In this document: positions 12,274 through 25,401 of the stretch, one piece after another
Numbering within the stretch: position 1 is the stretch's first letter
How the letters are laid out: each line of letters opens with the position of its first letter
NCBI RefSeq assembly: GCF_008831285.2
Contig: NC_045144.1
Location: forward strand, 6,932,176-6,996,175
Reading direction: 5' to 3'
DNA length: 64,000 nt
Source of the DNA: Nymphaea colorata
Lineage: Eukaryota > Streptophyta > Magnoliopsida > Nymphaeales > Nymphaeaceae
Notes under the pieces: model-generated
Databases searched by the model: none
Told to the model about the DNA's origin: nothing
Seen by the model: only the letters and a program-made list of their open reading frames with translations
Made by a program: the position numbers and the translations under genes

Positions 12274-12715
12274 TCAGTAATCTGAAACTCTAATTCTCAG
12301 CCCATTGGGTGCATCAACTCTGGGCAACTTCAAAATCTTGCCTCCTCCAACTTCCTCCCACCTAATGCAAAAATGAAAGAACTGATGATTAACAACCAAA
12401 CACGAGATAACTTATCAAATTGGCAGTGATTTTGATGTGTAAACTCGATTGCCATTAAATGTGATGCAGAAAACTTGCTGACTAAATCATAAAGGACCAT
12501 ATTCTGGGGTCTTTAGCAGATTATTACAGTCTTCACAGCAACCAAAGCTAATACTAGAAAAAGCTTATCGATTAAGGGAATGAGTTATTGAGAGTTCACC
12601 TGTACTTGGAAACAAAAATAGTGACGATAATTACTGTTCCCAACTCCTTCCCTGGGCACAGCCTGTTGCCACCTCCAAACATCATGAAGTACATATTGAC
12701 TTCCAAGTTCTTTTC
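12274..12715 (-). pseudogene. Truncated CYP85A copy, last two exons only
   Basis: Two blocks match the last exons of the complete gene at 58181-61860: 12600-12715 (exon 8) and 12274-12361 (exon 9, ending in TGA), with the intron between them preserved. Exon 8 still encodes the heme loop FGGGNRLCPG but has an in-frame 9-base loss just after it, turning VIISVFLHYF into VIIVTIF. Exon 9 has a D to G and an F to L change. Exons 1-7 are absent. Sequence upstream of exon 8 (about 12740-12925) matches the inside of intron 4 of the full gene (59600-59780), so exons 5-7 were removed by an internal deletion and homology then stops. A chance frame of 101 residues runs from the intron-derived part into exon 8. 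It cannot make an active P450, lacking membrane anchor, I-helix and ExxR motif. Confidence 0.85.
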
Positions 12716-12930
12716 CTGCATTTGCAGAGAAGTACATATCCAGACAATGATGTATATACAAATATGTATGTGTATACACACACACGCACATGCTCTCTTA
12801 CATACCAACCATAGTAAAGGAAAAAGAAACGGGTGAAAAACATCAATTTTCAGAATAGGAAGACGAAGGAAAAGTAAAATTTGGACCCAGCAATGGCTCA
12901 ATTATGGTGAAAGTTGATAATGAAAGCAAT

Positions 12931-14375
12931 TCTTTGTGGTTAATTTAACCAGCGTTTAAAAACTCACAGAGTCATTGACTCGGTACAATCCAACAAAAGG
13001 ACTCGGTTTTTGTTGAAACTTGACATGACTTGGCCGAAAATCATTTGACTCGGTGTAGTCCAGTGATAAATTTTGTATTTTGTAATTAACAAGTTCATTT
13101 GTTTATTAATTACTTAATTACTTAACTTTTGGCAGGAATCTTCTAACTTATTCAAATATAAGAATTTAGAATCATTGTTCATTTATTAAACTTACATTTA
13201 CATATTACAAATGAAAAGGTAAAATTTTATTGACTTGCTTTTAGTTGGTATATTGATTCGTGCCATACAGTTTTTTTTTTCTTTTTGAAAAATGCAATTG
13301 TAGATCTTGTTATCAATTTCTTGCTATCAAAAGGAATAATAAAACTTAGTTATTACTTGATGGTATGAACTATACATGTGTTTAAGTTATTTTTACAACT
13401 TTTTTATATTTAAACGACAAGTTATATAATGTCTTTCTTGTTAAATAACATGTAGTTAACAAAACCCAGCCCGCGTCATCAAGTTGGCCCGCCAAGTGAT
13501 GAGTCAAGATCAAATGAGTCGAGTCCCGAAACACCAAGTTTTAAAGCATTGAATTTAACATTCGTAATTTCCTCAGATCTCCTTTGATTAGCTAGCATCA
13601 TTCCGGCCATCAAACGCTCGTAGATTTCCTTTCCGACATGGTAACGCTACCAGTATCCGGAGTAAGGCAGTGTAGTAAATTACTTGCCGCTTGATTACAG
13701 TAAAATTGACAAAAGCGTTCACCTGCTCCGAGAGCACATCAAACTCCACTCTGGGGCTTCTCCAAGTTCCCAAGAGAGTCTTGCTTTCTCTTGCCTTCCA
13801 TAAAATTTCAAACGAAGTGTACAACAGAGCAAGCATGCGCCCACGGATTTCATAACCAGACATGGCTGCAACAGTGTCAAGAAAATCAGGAGGCTTCTTA
13901 AACGACGTGCAGCACAGACGGGCGCCGCGCCCTTCATCTTCACCATCTGATCTGATCTTCAAGCGGTGGATGGCAGGTCCATCTCAAGCGACGCCGCTCT
14001 CTCCCTCTAATACATCACAGATCATGCATATCCCCTCTCTTTCAGTCAATGAAAAAGATTAGATGGGGCCTCCTAGATCTCCAGAAGTAAACCCTGCTGC
14101 TACTAGGGACTGAGACGCCATGCCCATCGATGACGTACACAGCCGACCGCATGAACCTTATTGCCTTTATTTTTTTCCGACCATGCGTTGGCAGTCATCG
14201 GGTCGGTCACACTTGCACAATGAAAAAAAAAAAGCGAAGAACTACCGCTGATCGGACGATAAGCTCAGTTATCTGTTAATGCTGGTAAAGGGAGTGCATC
14301 AAATTCTCAGCCGCCCTTATTAATTTTCTGTCTCTCCAGTAAGGTAGATCTCTTGTCTAACTCTCATATCACTCC
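12931..14375. other. No gene assigned; possible MITE and a short unrecognised frame
   Basis: From about 12950 to 13550 the ends are loosely complementary (GCGTTTAAAAACTC against the complement of CAAGTTTTAAAGCATT) and carry GACTCGG-type words, so this may be an old element. On the minus strand 13588-13962 there is a 124-codon open frame I do not recognise; the opposite strand is open there too, so I do not call a gene. Confidence 0.3.
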
Positions 14376-14383
14376 TATAAATA
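14376..14383 (+). promoter_or_regulatory. TATA box of the cysteine-rich peptide gene
   Basis: TATAAATA lies 65-72 bases upstream of the ATG at 14448. This spacing fits transcription starting near 14410 and a leader of about 40 bases. Confidence 0.6.
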
Positions 14384-14447
14384 GATCATCGAGGGGATGC
14401 CATTCTGCACTCATCCAGTCATCCTCCACTAGTTGGTATTATTCACA

Positions 14448-14864
14448 ATGAAGCAAGTTTCTCTTCGCGTCCTCTTTCTTGCCCTTTTCTTACTGCTCTC
14501 TGTGGCTTTTGCACGTGATGTGGTTGAAAATGGAAGTATGTTTCAGTTTCTAGCTAGTCTTCTTCTTCCTTTACTTTCTTCCAAAACCAAGACTGGGTGA
14601 CACTGTACTCTTGCTGTCAAACAGGCAACTTCACGACTGAGTTGCATAGCAAGACGCAGCCAACGATCCAGGACAGTTTTGTGGTAGTTAATCTTGTAAT
14701 AGTGGTGTTTGACATGCATTTGGGTAGTCACATGCTGCTGTGTGACCTGTTTTATAGAAGACTGAGTTCTGTGCACCATCCATCCTGTGTACGCAGTGAG
14801 CGTATGGTGAGGGTGAACCTTAATTCTGCAAGAGTATAGGGATAGACCCTACAACATATATATG

Positions 14865-14908
<44 letters not shown>

Positions 14909-15000
14909 GTTCCAGTAAGTAGCTGAAAATATCAACTGAAAAAACTTGGTAGCTAGTCATACTAACCAAACCACCTGCTTGGCAGCTTGAATAACGTGAC

Positions 15001-15077
<77 letters not shown>

Positions 15078-15386
15078 CACAATATTGTGTCATTTGGGCA
15101 TCTAGCTAGACATGCATGTGATTAATTGGTTGACTGAACGCTTAATTTCCTGATCATTATGGCTATGGATGCAGAAGAAAAGAATGCAACGCCCGATATT
15201 ATTTGTGGAGTCAGTTGCCACAACGGTCGATGCTGCGGATACGGTGAGAGCTGCTGCTCCGGCACTGGATGCTGCCGATCAGGTCAGACATGCTGCGGCT
15301 ATCTTCTTTGCTGCGATGTTAAGGAGTATGCGGCGTTCGTGGATGCTCACGCTGTCCCTAGCAGGACAGCAGCCCTAGCAAACTGA
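14448..15386 (+). CDS. Secreted cysteine-rich peptide, two exons, family not recognised
   Basis: Exons 14448-14535 and 15175-15386, GT-AG intron of 639 bases, phase 1 on both sides, giving 99 residues. Residues 1-22 are a clear signal peptide: basic start (MKQVSLR), a Leu/Phe/Ala-rich core and an AFA-like cleavage site, so the product should enter the secretory pathway. The mature part has a compact cysteine cluster at about residues 40-68: CGVSCHNGRCCGYGESCCSG, then GCCRSGQTCCGYLLCC, i.e. 12 cysteines with five CC pairs, plus a 31-residue cysteine-free tail. The spacing recalls granulin-like or other knottin-like plant peptides but matches none I can name. The intron holds (TG)n, (CT)n and (TA)n tracts. 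A TATA box lies upstream, and AATAAA-like words occur about 70 and 210 bases after the stop. The gene model rests on frame, splice sites and signal peptide; function is unknown (defence or signalling peptides are common among such genes, but that is a guess). Confidence 0.75.
14876..15074. repeat. Intronic microsatellites (TG)n, (CT)n, (TA)n
   Basis: (TG)n at about 14876-14906, (CT)n at about 15002-15022 running into (TA)n to about 15074. All lie inside the intron of the cysteine-rich peptide gene. Confidence 0.9.
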
Positions 15387-15800
15387 AACCTTCTCATCTC
15401 TGATCTGTTATCGTGTTGATCGTGATGATAGCAGTAACTTATGGTGCATCTAAATAATAAAAGGGAGCATGCTTATTGTCTGCTAGGACAGCTTGCATGC
15501 AGGGTGTGGATCTCGTAGTTCTTGTTGTTCGCAAGAACCAGAACCAGTATTTTCGTCTATCGTCTGTGTGTACTTGTCTACTTGTGCAATCGAAATAAAT
15601 GCGCCGATAGTTGCGCTTAATTACTTCGGTTGAATTTGTTTTGATATATATATATATATATATATTCTACAAGCAGTTCATCGTTTCTTTCCGGTCCGTG
15701 TGATAACCACCGCCAATCGACAGCAAAACCAGGGACCTGCTCTCACCCTTTCTTTTTCCTTCTGTCAAATCTTTTCTTATCTTTCTTTGTGGGCATTCAA

Positions 15801-17308
15801 GTTTGTGGGTGTCTTTTATCTTTTCTTTCTTTCTTTTTTTTTTTTTTCCCCGAAGGACTAAACCACTTAATATACATGCCTTTTGAAAAGGAAAAGCGTT
15901 GGTAAATCTGGACCGTCGTATCTTGCTTCGACAAGGCTGTGCGAAAAATGACAACAGATTGACGGCGTAATTGTTTTGAGGGTCGCCTTCGCTAACTAAT
16001 CTTGCAAGGCAGGTTGTCTACCAAGTGTATGGATATTATTAATGTACATGTACATGACAATAGTCTTAGATTTGTTGTCTTAAAATCCTATCTATATATC
16101 TGATTTTTACATGCTAAAAGCGAGTTCATTAAAAACAAACTAATTAAGCTGTTAGAAAAGTCAAACTGTATATATGTATGTGTGTGTATAGAGAGAGAGA
16201 GAATATGAAGATAATGGATTGGTAGGGCCGACTCATTAGTTATTAGTTGATTTCCCGACAAGTTGGCGAGATGAGGGGATGAAATCAAACGCATTCTTAG
16301 TCTAAAATGGCAAGGTTAGATAATGATATGCACATTGTCAGAACCTGAGAGTGGCGTTTGAGAAACCCCATTTGATGTTTTTTGGGACCCAAAACACAAA
16401 GGCCATCTCCATCTCCATAATTGATAGAAAAATAAAAGCATGATCAAGGGAGAAGAGGAGGGTCCATCCACTGACAAGGACATGTAGAGTCCAACATGGT
16501 GATGAATGTGATAGCTAACTGACATGGACTTTGGGAGGGAAGTGATGAGTCTTAAAAGCTAAGGCTCGAGGGTCACCCCCACCATGTCTTGGCCATTAAC
16601 AAGAAAGAAACAACAATGTACTTCAAATTCAAAATCTCTTTCCCCGGCCTCAAATTGGGTCGCTAAAACTACATGTGGTACTGGACCTACCATGTCCAAA
16701 CCAGTTTCGCAAACAACAAAAAAAGCTAAGCAATCAAATGGGGTTTCTCAAACGCCACTCTCAGGTTCTGACAATGTGCATATCATTATCTAACCTTGCC
16801 ATTTTAGACTAAGAATGCGTTTGATTTCATCCCCTCATCTCGCCAACTTGTCGGGAAATCAACTAATAACTAATGAGTCGGCCCTACCAATCCATTATCT
16901 TCATATTCTCTCTCTCTCTATACACACACATACATATATACAGTTTGACTTTTCTAACAGCTTAATTAGTTTGTTTTTAATGAACTCGCTTTTAGCATGT
17001 AAAAATCAGATATATAGATAGGATTTTAAGACAACAAATCTAAGACTATTGTCATGTACATGTACATTAATAATATCCATACACTTGGTAGACAACCTGC
17101 CTTGCAAGATTAGTTAGCGAAGGCGACCCTCAAAACAATTACGCCGTCAATCTGTTGTCATTTTTCGCACAGCCTTGTCGAAGCAAGATACGACGGTCCA
17201 GATTTACCAACGCTTTTCCTTTTCAAAAGGCATGTATATTAAGTGGTTTAGTCCTTCGGGGAAAAAAAAAAAAAAGAAAGAAAGAAAAGATAAAAGACAC
17301 CCACAAAC
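15801..17308. repeat. Large palindrome: 576-base inverted arms around a 356-base loop
   Basis: Left arm 15801-16376 and right arm 16733-17308 are reverse complements. Every anchor compared is symmetric about 16554.5, and the 14-base T run in one arm faces a 14-base A run in the other. I saw no mismatch or indel. The loop (16377-16732) is unique and has no recognised coding frame. A 22-base direct repeat (15782-15804 and 17382-17403) flanks the structure, its left copy touching the left arm. It could be a recent inverted duplication or a foldback-type element. If transcribed it would fold into a 576-base-pair hairpin, a typical source of siRNA. An assembly or sequencing palindrome artefact is also possible. 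Confidence 0.9.
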
Positions 17309-18868
<1,560 letters not shown>

Positions 18869-19651
18869 GTGATTGGTAGGTACCAGATTACTTGGGTAAG
18901 GAATAAAAATCAGACCTCTTAAATTTATGTGAGCAAGTGTTCTAAACAAAGTATGAACCTTTTAATGTGTTTATGAACCCTAAATTAATATAAATCATGT
19001 TTTAATTCAAGTCATTTTTGTTAAAAAAAAATCTTTGTACCATCAAACTTTTTATGTTATTAGAGCCGTACATTTTTTATTATTAAAAAAATTAATTAAT
19101 TAAAAAAAACAACAAATTTAATCAATGGATCTCATCAAATCACTCTTAAGATCACATCTATAAGGTTAGATTTCAAAAAAAATAATTTTAATTGTTAATT
19201 TCAATAGGCCTGGTTTTCGTCTTTTTCACAAGCAGTTTGGCTTTTACCAATATATATATATATATATATATAATCTGTTACCCCCGAACACGCACAGCGG
19301 ACTGCACTTACAAGGTAAATCTTCAAAGCTGGTATCAGGGCGAAGCTGATCCATATACATTGACACATTGTTGGTATCTGAGTTCTCCACTCTTTGTTCA
19401 TTCATTTTAAATAAGAACCCAACTTATTGTAAGTATCTCTTAAGGTTTATTAAAACATGAATAACTGCATGAATCTATAAAATAAATCACAAACACAACC
19501 TTCATAAATGAAAAACGTCATGTTCTTAAAAATGCTAGTTTGCCTTCATTAATAAAAAGAAAGTCACCAATCATACTTTTTAAGTCAATGTCACAACATT
19601 TATATACCTACAAGCTTTAATCACGCCTAAAGAAAGGAAATACTAACGTTA

Positions 19652-19653
<2 letters not shown>

Positions 19654-19732
<79 letters not shown>
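19654..19732. repeat. (AT)n microsatellite
   Basis: About 39 AT units, ending 90 bases before the pectin methylesterase remnant. Confidence 0.95.
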
Positions 19733-19733
<1 letters not shown>

Positions 19734-19822
19734 TAATGTCAATATTTCTCCTCCTTCTACCTACAAGCTTTAACACAGTCCGGATCTTTCTCCCTCCGTC
19801 TCTTTCTCTCTAAGCACGAAGA

Positions 19823-21949
19823 TGTTCGCTCGCTAAACCTCATTAGTACTCCTACCATCGCCTTCTTCTTCTTATTCTTCTCGATTCTGATCAGCCACTT
19901 CCTCCAACTCTCCTTCTCACAGGACTTTACCGATGAATCGGTGACGGTGAGCCCAAACCAGGCCTGCAACTTAATCCTCAATCCCTCCTTCTCCAGGTCC
20001 CTCATCCCAAGCCAGTCTCGCTCCAACCTCTACGGCTACGGCCGGTACCTGGCAGAGAAGTCCCTCCACCAGTCCGCCACCTTCTCATCCCTCATCGACG
20101 GGACCATCCGAGACAACGCCTCCCTCCCATCTCAGGCCGCCGGCGCCCTGGCCGACTGCTTCCTCCTCTCCCAGCTCACCACCGACTTCTTGCTCTCCTC
20201 CCTCGCCACCCTCGAATCCAACAACACCACACCAACCTGCCCGACGATCAGGCCGACGACAAGGTTCAGACCCTCCTGAGTGCCATCGTCACCAACCAGC
20301 AGACCAGGCCAACTTTTCCCAGCGCGGCCACAAGCTCTACGCCCCGCTGGAGAACGGCACACAGCTCTACAGCCTCTCCCTCACTGTGCTCAGCCGTTCC
20401 TGGGCCACCCAGAAGGCCAAGCGCGAAAGGCAATTGCTGGACGAGTTGAGAGTGCGGCGAGATGGCGGGGCCCCTTGGGTCAATGAGCAGGCATTGGAGT
20501 TTGCCTCTGGCAGGAGGATGGCCCTCCAGACGGTGGGGAGCGTCGTTGTGGCGCAGGACGGGTCCGGCAACTATCTCACCATCGGCCACGCCATCGCCGC
20601 CGCTCCGGCGAAGAACGACGGGAGCAAGGGGTTCTTTCTGATCCGGGTGAAGGCAGGGGTGTACAATGAGTACGTTACATTGGACAAGAAGAAGAAGTAC
20701 GTAATGATGGTCGGCGGCGCCTGAATGACGATCATCACCAGCCAGCGCAGCGTCGGAGACGGCTCCACCACTTTCAATGGTTACATGTCCCTTGATGCCT
20801 AGAGCAATTTTTATGGGTTTGTTGATGAATTTCTAACCTTATTAATTAGCCTGTTACAAAATTAATTTTCATCAATTTCTCGACATATATTGTGTTCATC
20901 CTTCTAGCATATAGATAAGTTTTTTTCTTTAAAAAAAAAGTGGATTTTTTTTTTTTGTTGATGAACAAATTGAAGCTAGAAATTTTTTATGAGAGAGTTA
21001 AATTATAGTTGCAAAATTTTAACATGAATTGAAATATTATTTTTAAAACTTTTTATATAAAATAAGATTTTTAATTTTTTTTAGGGCTAGGGCTCAGCAA
21101 GCCCCTTTGGCTCCACTCCTGTTGATGAGAAATCCTTCAAAGCCAACACCATGAGGAGTAAAATGAGCAACAAAGAGTGCCAACTTTAAAGCCCAAATCA
21201 CAATGCTACTCCTAACTTAAGAACTATTTTGAATATAAATAAACAAGGCTTCGTCGTAGAAAACCAATTTCTAATGTAGTCGCCATGGTTGCAGTGGTGC
21301 TGGGCCAAGGCTTGGTGGCGATTGGCATCACGGTCTCGAACACGGCGGGGTGAACCAAGGGGGAAGCGGTTGCCGTCCGAAACAGTGCCGACCTGTCCGC
21401 CTTCGACAGATGCATCTCCGTGGGCTGCCAAGATAGTCTCTACGCCCATTCCCTGAGTCAGTCCTACAGAGAATGCGACGTCTATGGCACCGTCGATTTC
21501 TTCTTCGCGGCAACGCAGCAGCCGTCTTCCAAAACTGCAACCTCTACGCCAGACTCAAATACCAACACGGCCACGGCTCAGGGGAGAAGAGAACCGTCCC
21601 CAACCAGAACACCGGAACCTCCTTCATCAACTGCAATGTCCTGGCTGCTTCTGAATTGTCCGGGAACTCCAAGGTCAAAACATTTCTTGGGCGGCCATGG
21701 AGGCAGTACTCGAGTCGAGAGCAGTGTTCATGAAGTCTAATCTTGGTAGCCTGATTAATTCCCGCTGGTTGGTCTCCTTGGTCTGGAAATTTTGCTGGAA
21801 GAGTCAAGTGGCCTGGATTCTCTGTGGTGGCTGCCAATGATGCCCAACGCTTGACGGTGTCTAGTTTTGTACAAGTTGGTGATTGGTTGCGGGCTGGTTT
21901 AGATCTGTGGAAATCCTACTTGGTTGCCTTTCATTCGTTTGTTTGTTGA
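19823..21949 (+). pseudogene. Pectin methylesterase with PMEI-like pro-region, decayed
   Basis: Plant group 2 pectin methylesterases de-esterify cell-wall pectin and carry an N-terminal inhibitor-like pro-domain. In order: a hydrophobic N-terminal segment (about 19870-19920); a pro-domain with the family cysteines (NQACNLI and ALADCFLLSQLTTDF, to about 20220); a linker in another frame; and the catalytic domain from VVVAQDGSGNYLTI (about 20540). Catalytic landmarks survive in pieces: GCQDSLY, GTVDF and FLGRPW, with the C-terminal strand WPGFSVVAAND near 21810. Breaks: the ATG at 19823 meets a stop after four codons while the pro-domain lies in another frame; a frameshift near 20230-20280; stops after MMVGGA (20722), after MSLDA (20800) and after SNTAG (21350); a frameshift after GTVDFF (21500); and a stop after REQCS (21731). 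The intron normally splitting the catalytic domain is still visible (about 20815-21300). It cannot encode an enzyme. Confidence 0.85.
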
Positions 21950-24519
21950 TTTATATGTGAATTTGAAGAACTTGCAAAGATATTGTGCAAGTTTGATTTG
22001 AAGATGGATTTGTTTGTACACGTTTAAATGAATAAAATTTTTTGGCTAGTGGATCTTTTTATGGTAGCGAACATTTGAAAGTTCTTTATGAAGATATGGC
22101 TGTGAAATAAAAAGAACATTATTGTGTGTGTATATATATATATATATAATATGCAATTTTCCTCTTTATCTAGTGTCATGGGGACTTAGGTAAAGAGAAT
22201 GCTTAACTTGATGTGGCAACCCAATTCTGTATGACCCATTAAAGCTCATGAGAATAGAACAAGACCAGCTAACAACTTGTACAACACTGGTCTGACCAAT
22301 TATGTTAGGACTTTTTAATACCAAAACTAAAAAGTATATAGTTTTATTTAACATAGTCACAAAAAACACGTTTTTGTTTTGAAGATAAATTAACTAGCCG
22401 TTTAAAACTTAAAAAAAAAATTGCATTTTTTAAAAAAACATTAAAAAACGAAAAAAGCACTATTTTAACACTCTTTTAATGCATTTTTCGTGTTTTTTTA
22501 GTTTTTTCATTTTTTTAATGCCAAATAGTTTTTTTTTTTGTTGCAACTCTAGTGATGTTTATGTTATTAGTTTATCACTTATTTTATTTTTCTCTCAATT
22601 TTAGTTTCTTAAAATTTTTAAAAAAAAATCGAATTTTTTTTATTTTTTTCAAGCTCGCCGTATTATGCTCAAAAAAAACATCGCCGTCAAAAACTCCAAA
22701 ACATTATTTGAACCACAATCACCCACCACCTTCAGTTCCACAACCCTATGTGATAATTTTTATCTTGAACTAAATAAACATGGCAACAAAGTACCTTGCA
22801 CCTTGTTTAAATTGGTAGATTTATAATGAGCAGCGGTGTTTCGGTTAACATGCTTCAGATCATATTTGAAAATGTACGTATATTAGAGTTTTTTTTTTAT
22901 TAGTTCAAGTAATTTAGCTGATTTGAATAGGCCGATTCACTGAGCAGACAATCCTGCTTATTCATTTAAGAATTTGATTTTCACGACGCCATCGCCATCC
23001 ATTCCATCTAATTGATACAAAAGATCATTATTATTGAATTTGGAGTTCTGAGAGCAAGTTGACAAGAAAATCTTTCGTACTGAAGAGCAAGGAAATCAAA
23101 TCCAAATCTCAAGTAATATTTCTTAATCGATTTTTGTCATCCCCACAACATGTTCATTGATTAGGGGAAGCGAGTTACTTTGTTTCCATTTACATGTTTC
23201 AGAAACAATTGGACGGACGTGCACAAGTTTTGGCGTTCCCGAGATACGCGGAAAAGGTTTCCGTCGCGTTTTCTTGGTTGGTTTCCATTTTTGGACAACC
23301 GTCCAATTTTCTGCCGATTTCGACAACTTTTTGAATGCTTCGCGGGTTAAACAAGAGCGAGAGTTCGCGCTCTGCAATTGACTGGTGCGTGCTCTTCACT
23401 CCGTCCCCCCACTCTCTCCTTCTCCTTCTCTCTCCATTCCAAAGGGATCGTCCTGGTGGGTGGGTACTTGGGGTTTCAGGCAGAGGCAAAGCCGGTGGAA
23501 TGCGACCAATTTTTCTGGCTTCGAGACCCCTTTGCCGTGTTCCTTGGGTTTCCGAATCTGAGAAACCTAATGTGGACTCTCGCAGCAGATGAAGGCCTTT
23601 GAAGATCGTCTAATCGCAGTCTTAAACCTTCTCTCGCACCAGACGAATGCTTCATAGCCTGCTCGCCTCCTTGGCAGCCATTCGGAGGGTCTGATTGTAG
23701 GTACTGTTCGTTTCTTCTTTTCTTTCCTTCATACCTAAACCGCTGCCCGTTAAATAAGCTCTTCTATTATTCTCTCTCATGTTTCCATCTTATTCGTGTT
23801 GTTTTACCACTTTTTTTTTATTGTTCCTTCTTCACCGCTCTCAATCTTGAACGCTTTTGTTTGCTCGCTTTAGAATGCGAATTTTCTTGCCGATGCCTCA
23901 TTTTCCCCGATTCTCTAAAGTTGCAATAGAGCTTTTTGTGCTCCCGTTAAGTTCCTTCCGCGAACCCATGAATCGATGCTTCACTTGGCTGATTTGTATT
24001 CGATTCCTTTTGTTTGTCGTGTATTTCTCCTTTATTTTATAACTTTCATCTGATGTTATTTTCATATTCTTCCATTATTATGTTATTGTGCTGCGGTGTT
24101 TTCCATGAACGACATTTAGTTGACTGTTGCTGAAAACCACGCTCGCCTAAGATTTTCTTAGTTTTACCCCTTTTTGTGTCCATATACGTTTTTTCATGGC
24201 ACGGAATTCCAATTTGGGTTTTGTCTCTGCAATATCTTTGATTGTTATGAGGTGTGGTGGTTGGATGATTGACTTTGGTTACATGATCTTGCAATCAAAT
24301 GTCTAGATTATGTTGCTTTTCATCTTTTTTATTCTCTTCAGTCTCCATCGCCAAAGCTCGGTTTTACAGGGACTGTTTTTTACTTTTTTATGTTTAAAAC
24401 TTCTAATTTTGATTGTCACGAGGCATATGGTTCAGTGCCTCTAGGTGGACGAGGTGTATTCTACTTGTTGATGTGAAACCAGATTAGCATGAACTAAGTG
24501 TTTACTGCATCAATTATTT
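21950..24519. other. No coding gene; AT-rich scraps and a possible 5' non-coding exon
   Basis: About 22350-22700 is AT-rich MITE-like DNA whose left end (CATAGTCACAAAAAACACG) resembles the MITEs at 9328 and 10466. About 23200-23700 is much richer in GC, with a pyrimidine-rich stretch at 23400-23440 and a good splice donor, TGTAG|GTACTG, at 23700/23701; this could be a promoter and untranslated first exon. No long reading frame is supported. The second copy is at about 37428-39996. Confidence 0.4.
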
Positions 24520-25401
24520 CATAATTTTCAAAAGCTTAACATATTCTTCCAAATTTTCAAAACATTTTTGAGTGTTGTTGTTTATAAGTCATAAAATTTC
24601 AAACAATTTCAAAACTCTTGAACTACTTGCACTACTTGAAAAATTCTTTTCTCATTTTGCAAAACTCTTGCACTTTTTTAACTTTTTGCAAGAAACATTA
24701 ACTTTTTTACTAACTCAACAAATTTTATAGAGGATTTTTTCAAAATGTTTAAATGGTTTTAAAATTTATCATCTTTCAAGCTTTGCAACTCCTAACTTTA
24801 TTTTACAAATGACCTTTTTAAAGAGTGTCATTCAAATGGTACTTTATGTAGATTTTTTCAAATCCAGCTTTCACAGGTTTTATGTACTCAAAACTTTCAT
24901 GAATAAAATTATGAATTTTCATAATTTTCAAAAGGTTAAAACATTCTTCTAAATTTTTGAAACATTTTTGAATGTTGTTGTTTATAACTCATAAAATTTC
25001 AAAACTCTTGAACTACTTGCACTACTTGATTTTTTTTTTCTTTTTGCAAAACCCTTGCACTTTTTTAACTTTTTACAAGAAACATTAACTTTTTGACTAA
25101 CTCAACATATTTTATAGAGAAATTTTCAAAATTTTTAAATAGTTTTAAAATTTCTCATCTTTTAGGCTTTGCAACCCCCAACTTTATTTTACAAATGGCC
25201 TTTTTAAAGAGGGTCATCCAAATGGTACTTTATGTAGATGCTTTCAAACTCAACGTTCACAAGTTTTATATACTCAAACTTTCATGAATAAAATTATGAA
25301 ATCTTCATAATTTTCAAAAGCTTAACACATTCTTCTAAATTTTCAAAACATTTTTGTAATTTCAAACCATTTCAAAACTCTTGAACTACTGGCACTACTT
25401 G
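24520..25401. repeat. Tandem repeat, about 390-400-base period, 2.2 copies
   Basis: Units start CATAATTTTCAAAAG at 24520, 24920 and 25306 (periods 400 and 386); the third is cut after about 95 bases. Each unit contains GAACTACTTGCACTACTTG. The second copy of the array is at 39997-40878. Confidence 0.85.

Larger units (their letters stand above)
6736..12930 (+). repeat. Diverged segmental duplication, copy A (partner 53974-59783)
   Basis: Anchors occur in the same order and orientation in both places: 6736-6830 with 53974-54070; 9884-10110 with 54708-54905; 10160-10300 with 55020-55150; 10860-10920 with 55300-55360; 11270-11350 with 55770-55860; 11830-12170 with 57580-57915; 12190-12730 with 58100-58635; 12740-12925 with 59600-59780. 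Many substitutions and small indels separate the copies, so the event is old. Copy A has extra insertions (7258-7850 and the MITEs) and copy B an extra block of about 1.4 kb at 56.1-57.6 kb. Confidence 0.75.

Noticed and set aside
12588-12901. 101-codon minus-strand and 82-codon plus-strand frames over the CYP85A relic
   Set aside because: The minus frame is an accidental fusion of intron-derived sequence with exon 8; the plus frame is its antisense.
13588-13962. 124-codon minus-strand frame
   Set aside because: No family recognised, and overlapping frames are open on the other strand; not enough to call a gene.
16088-17021. Identical 68- and 69-residue frames on opposite strands
   Set aside because: They are mirror copies made by the palindrome arms, with no recognisable protein feature.
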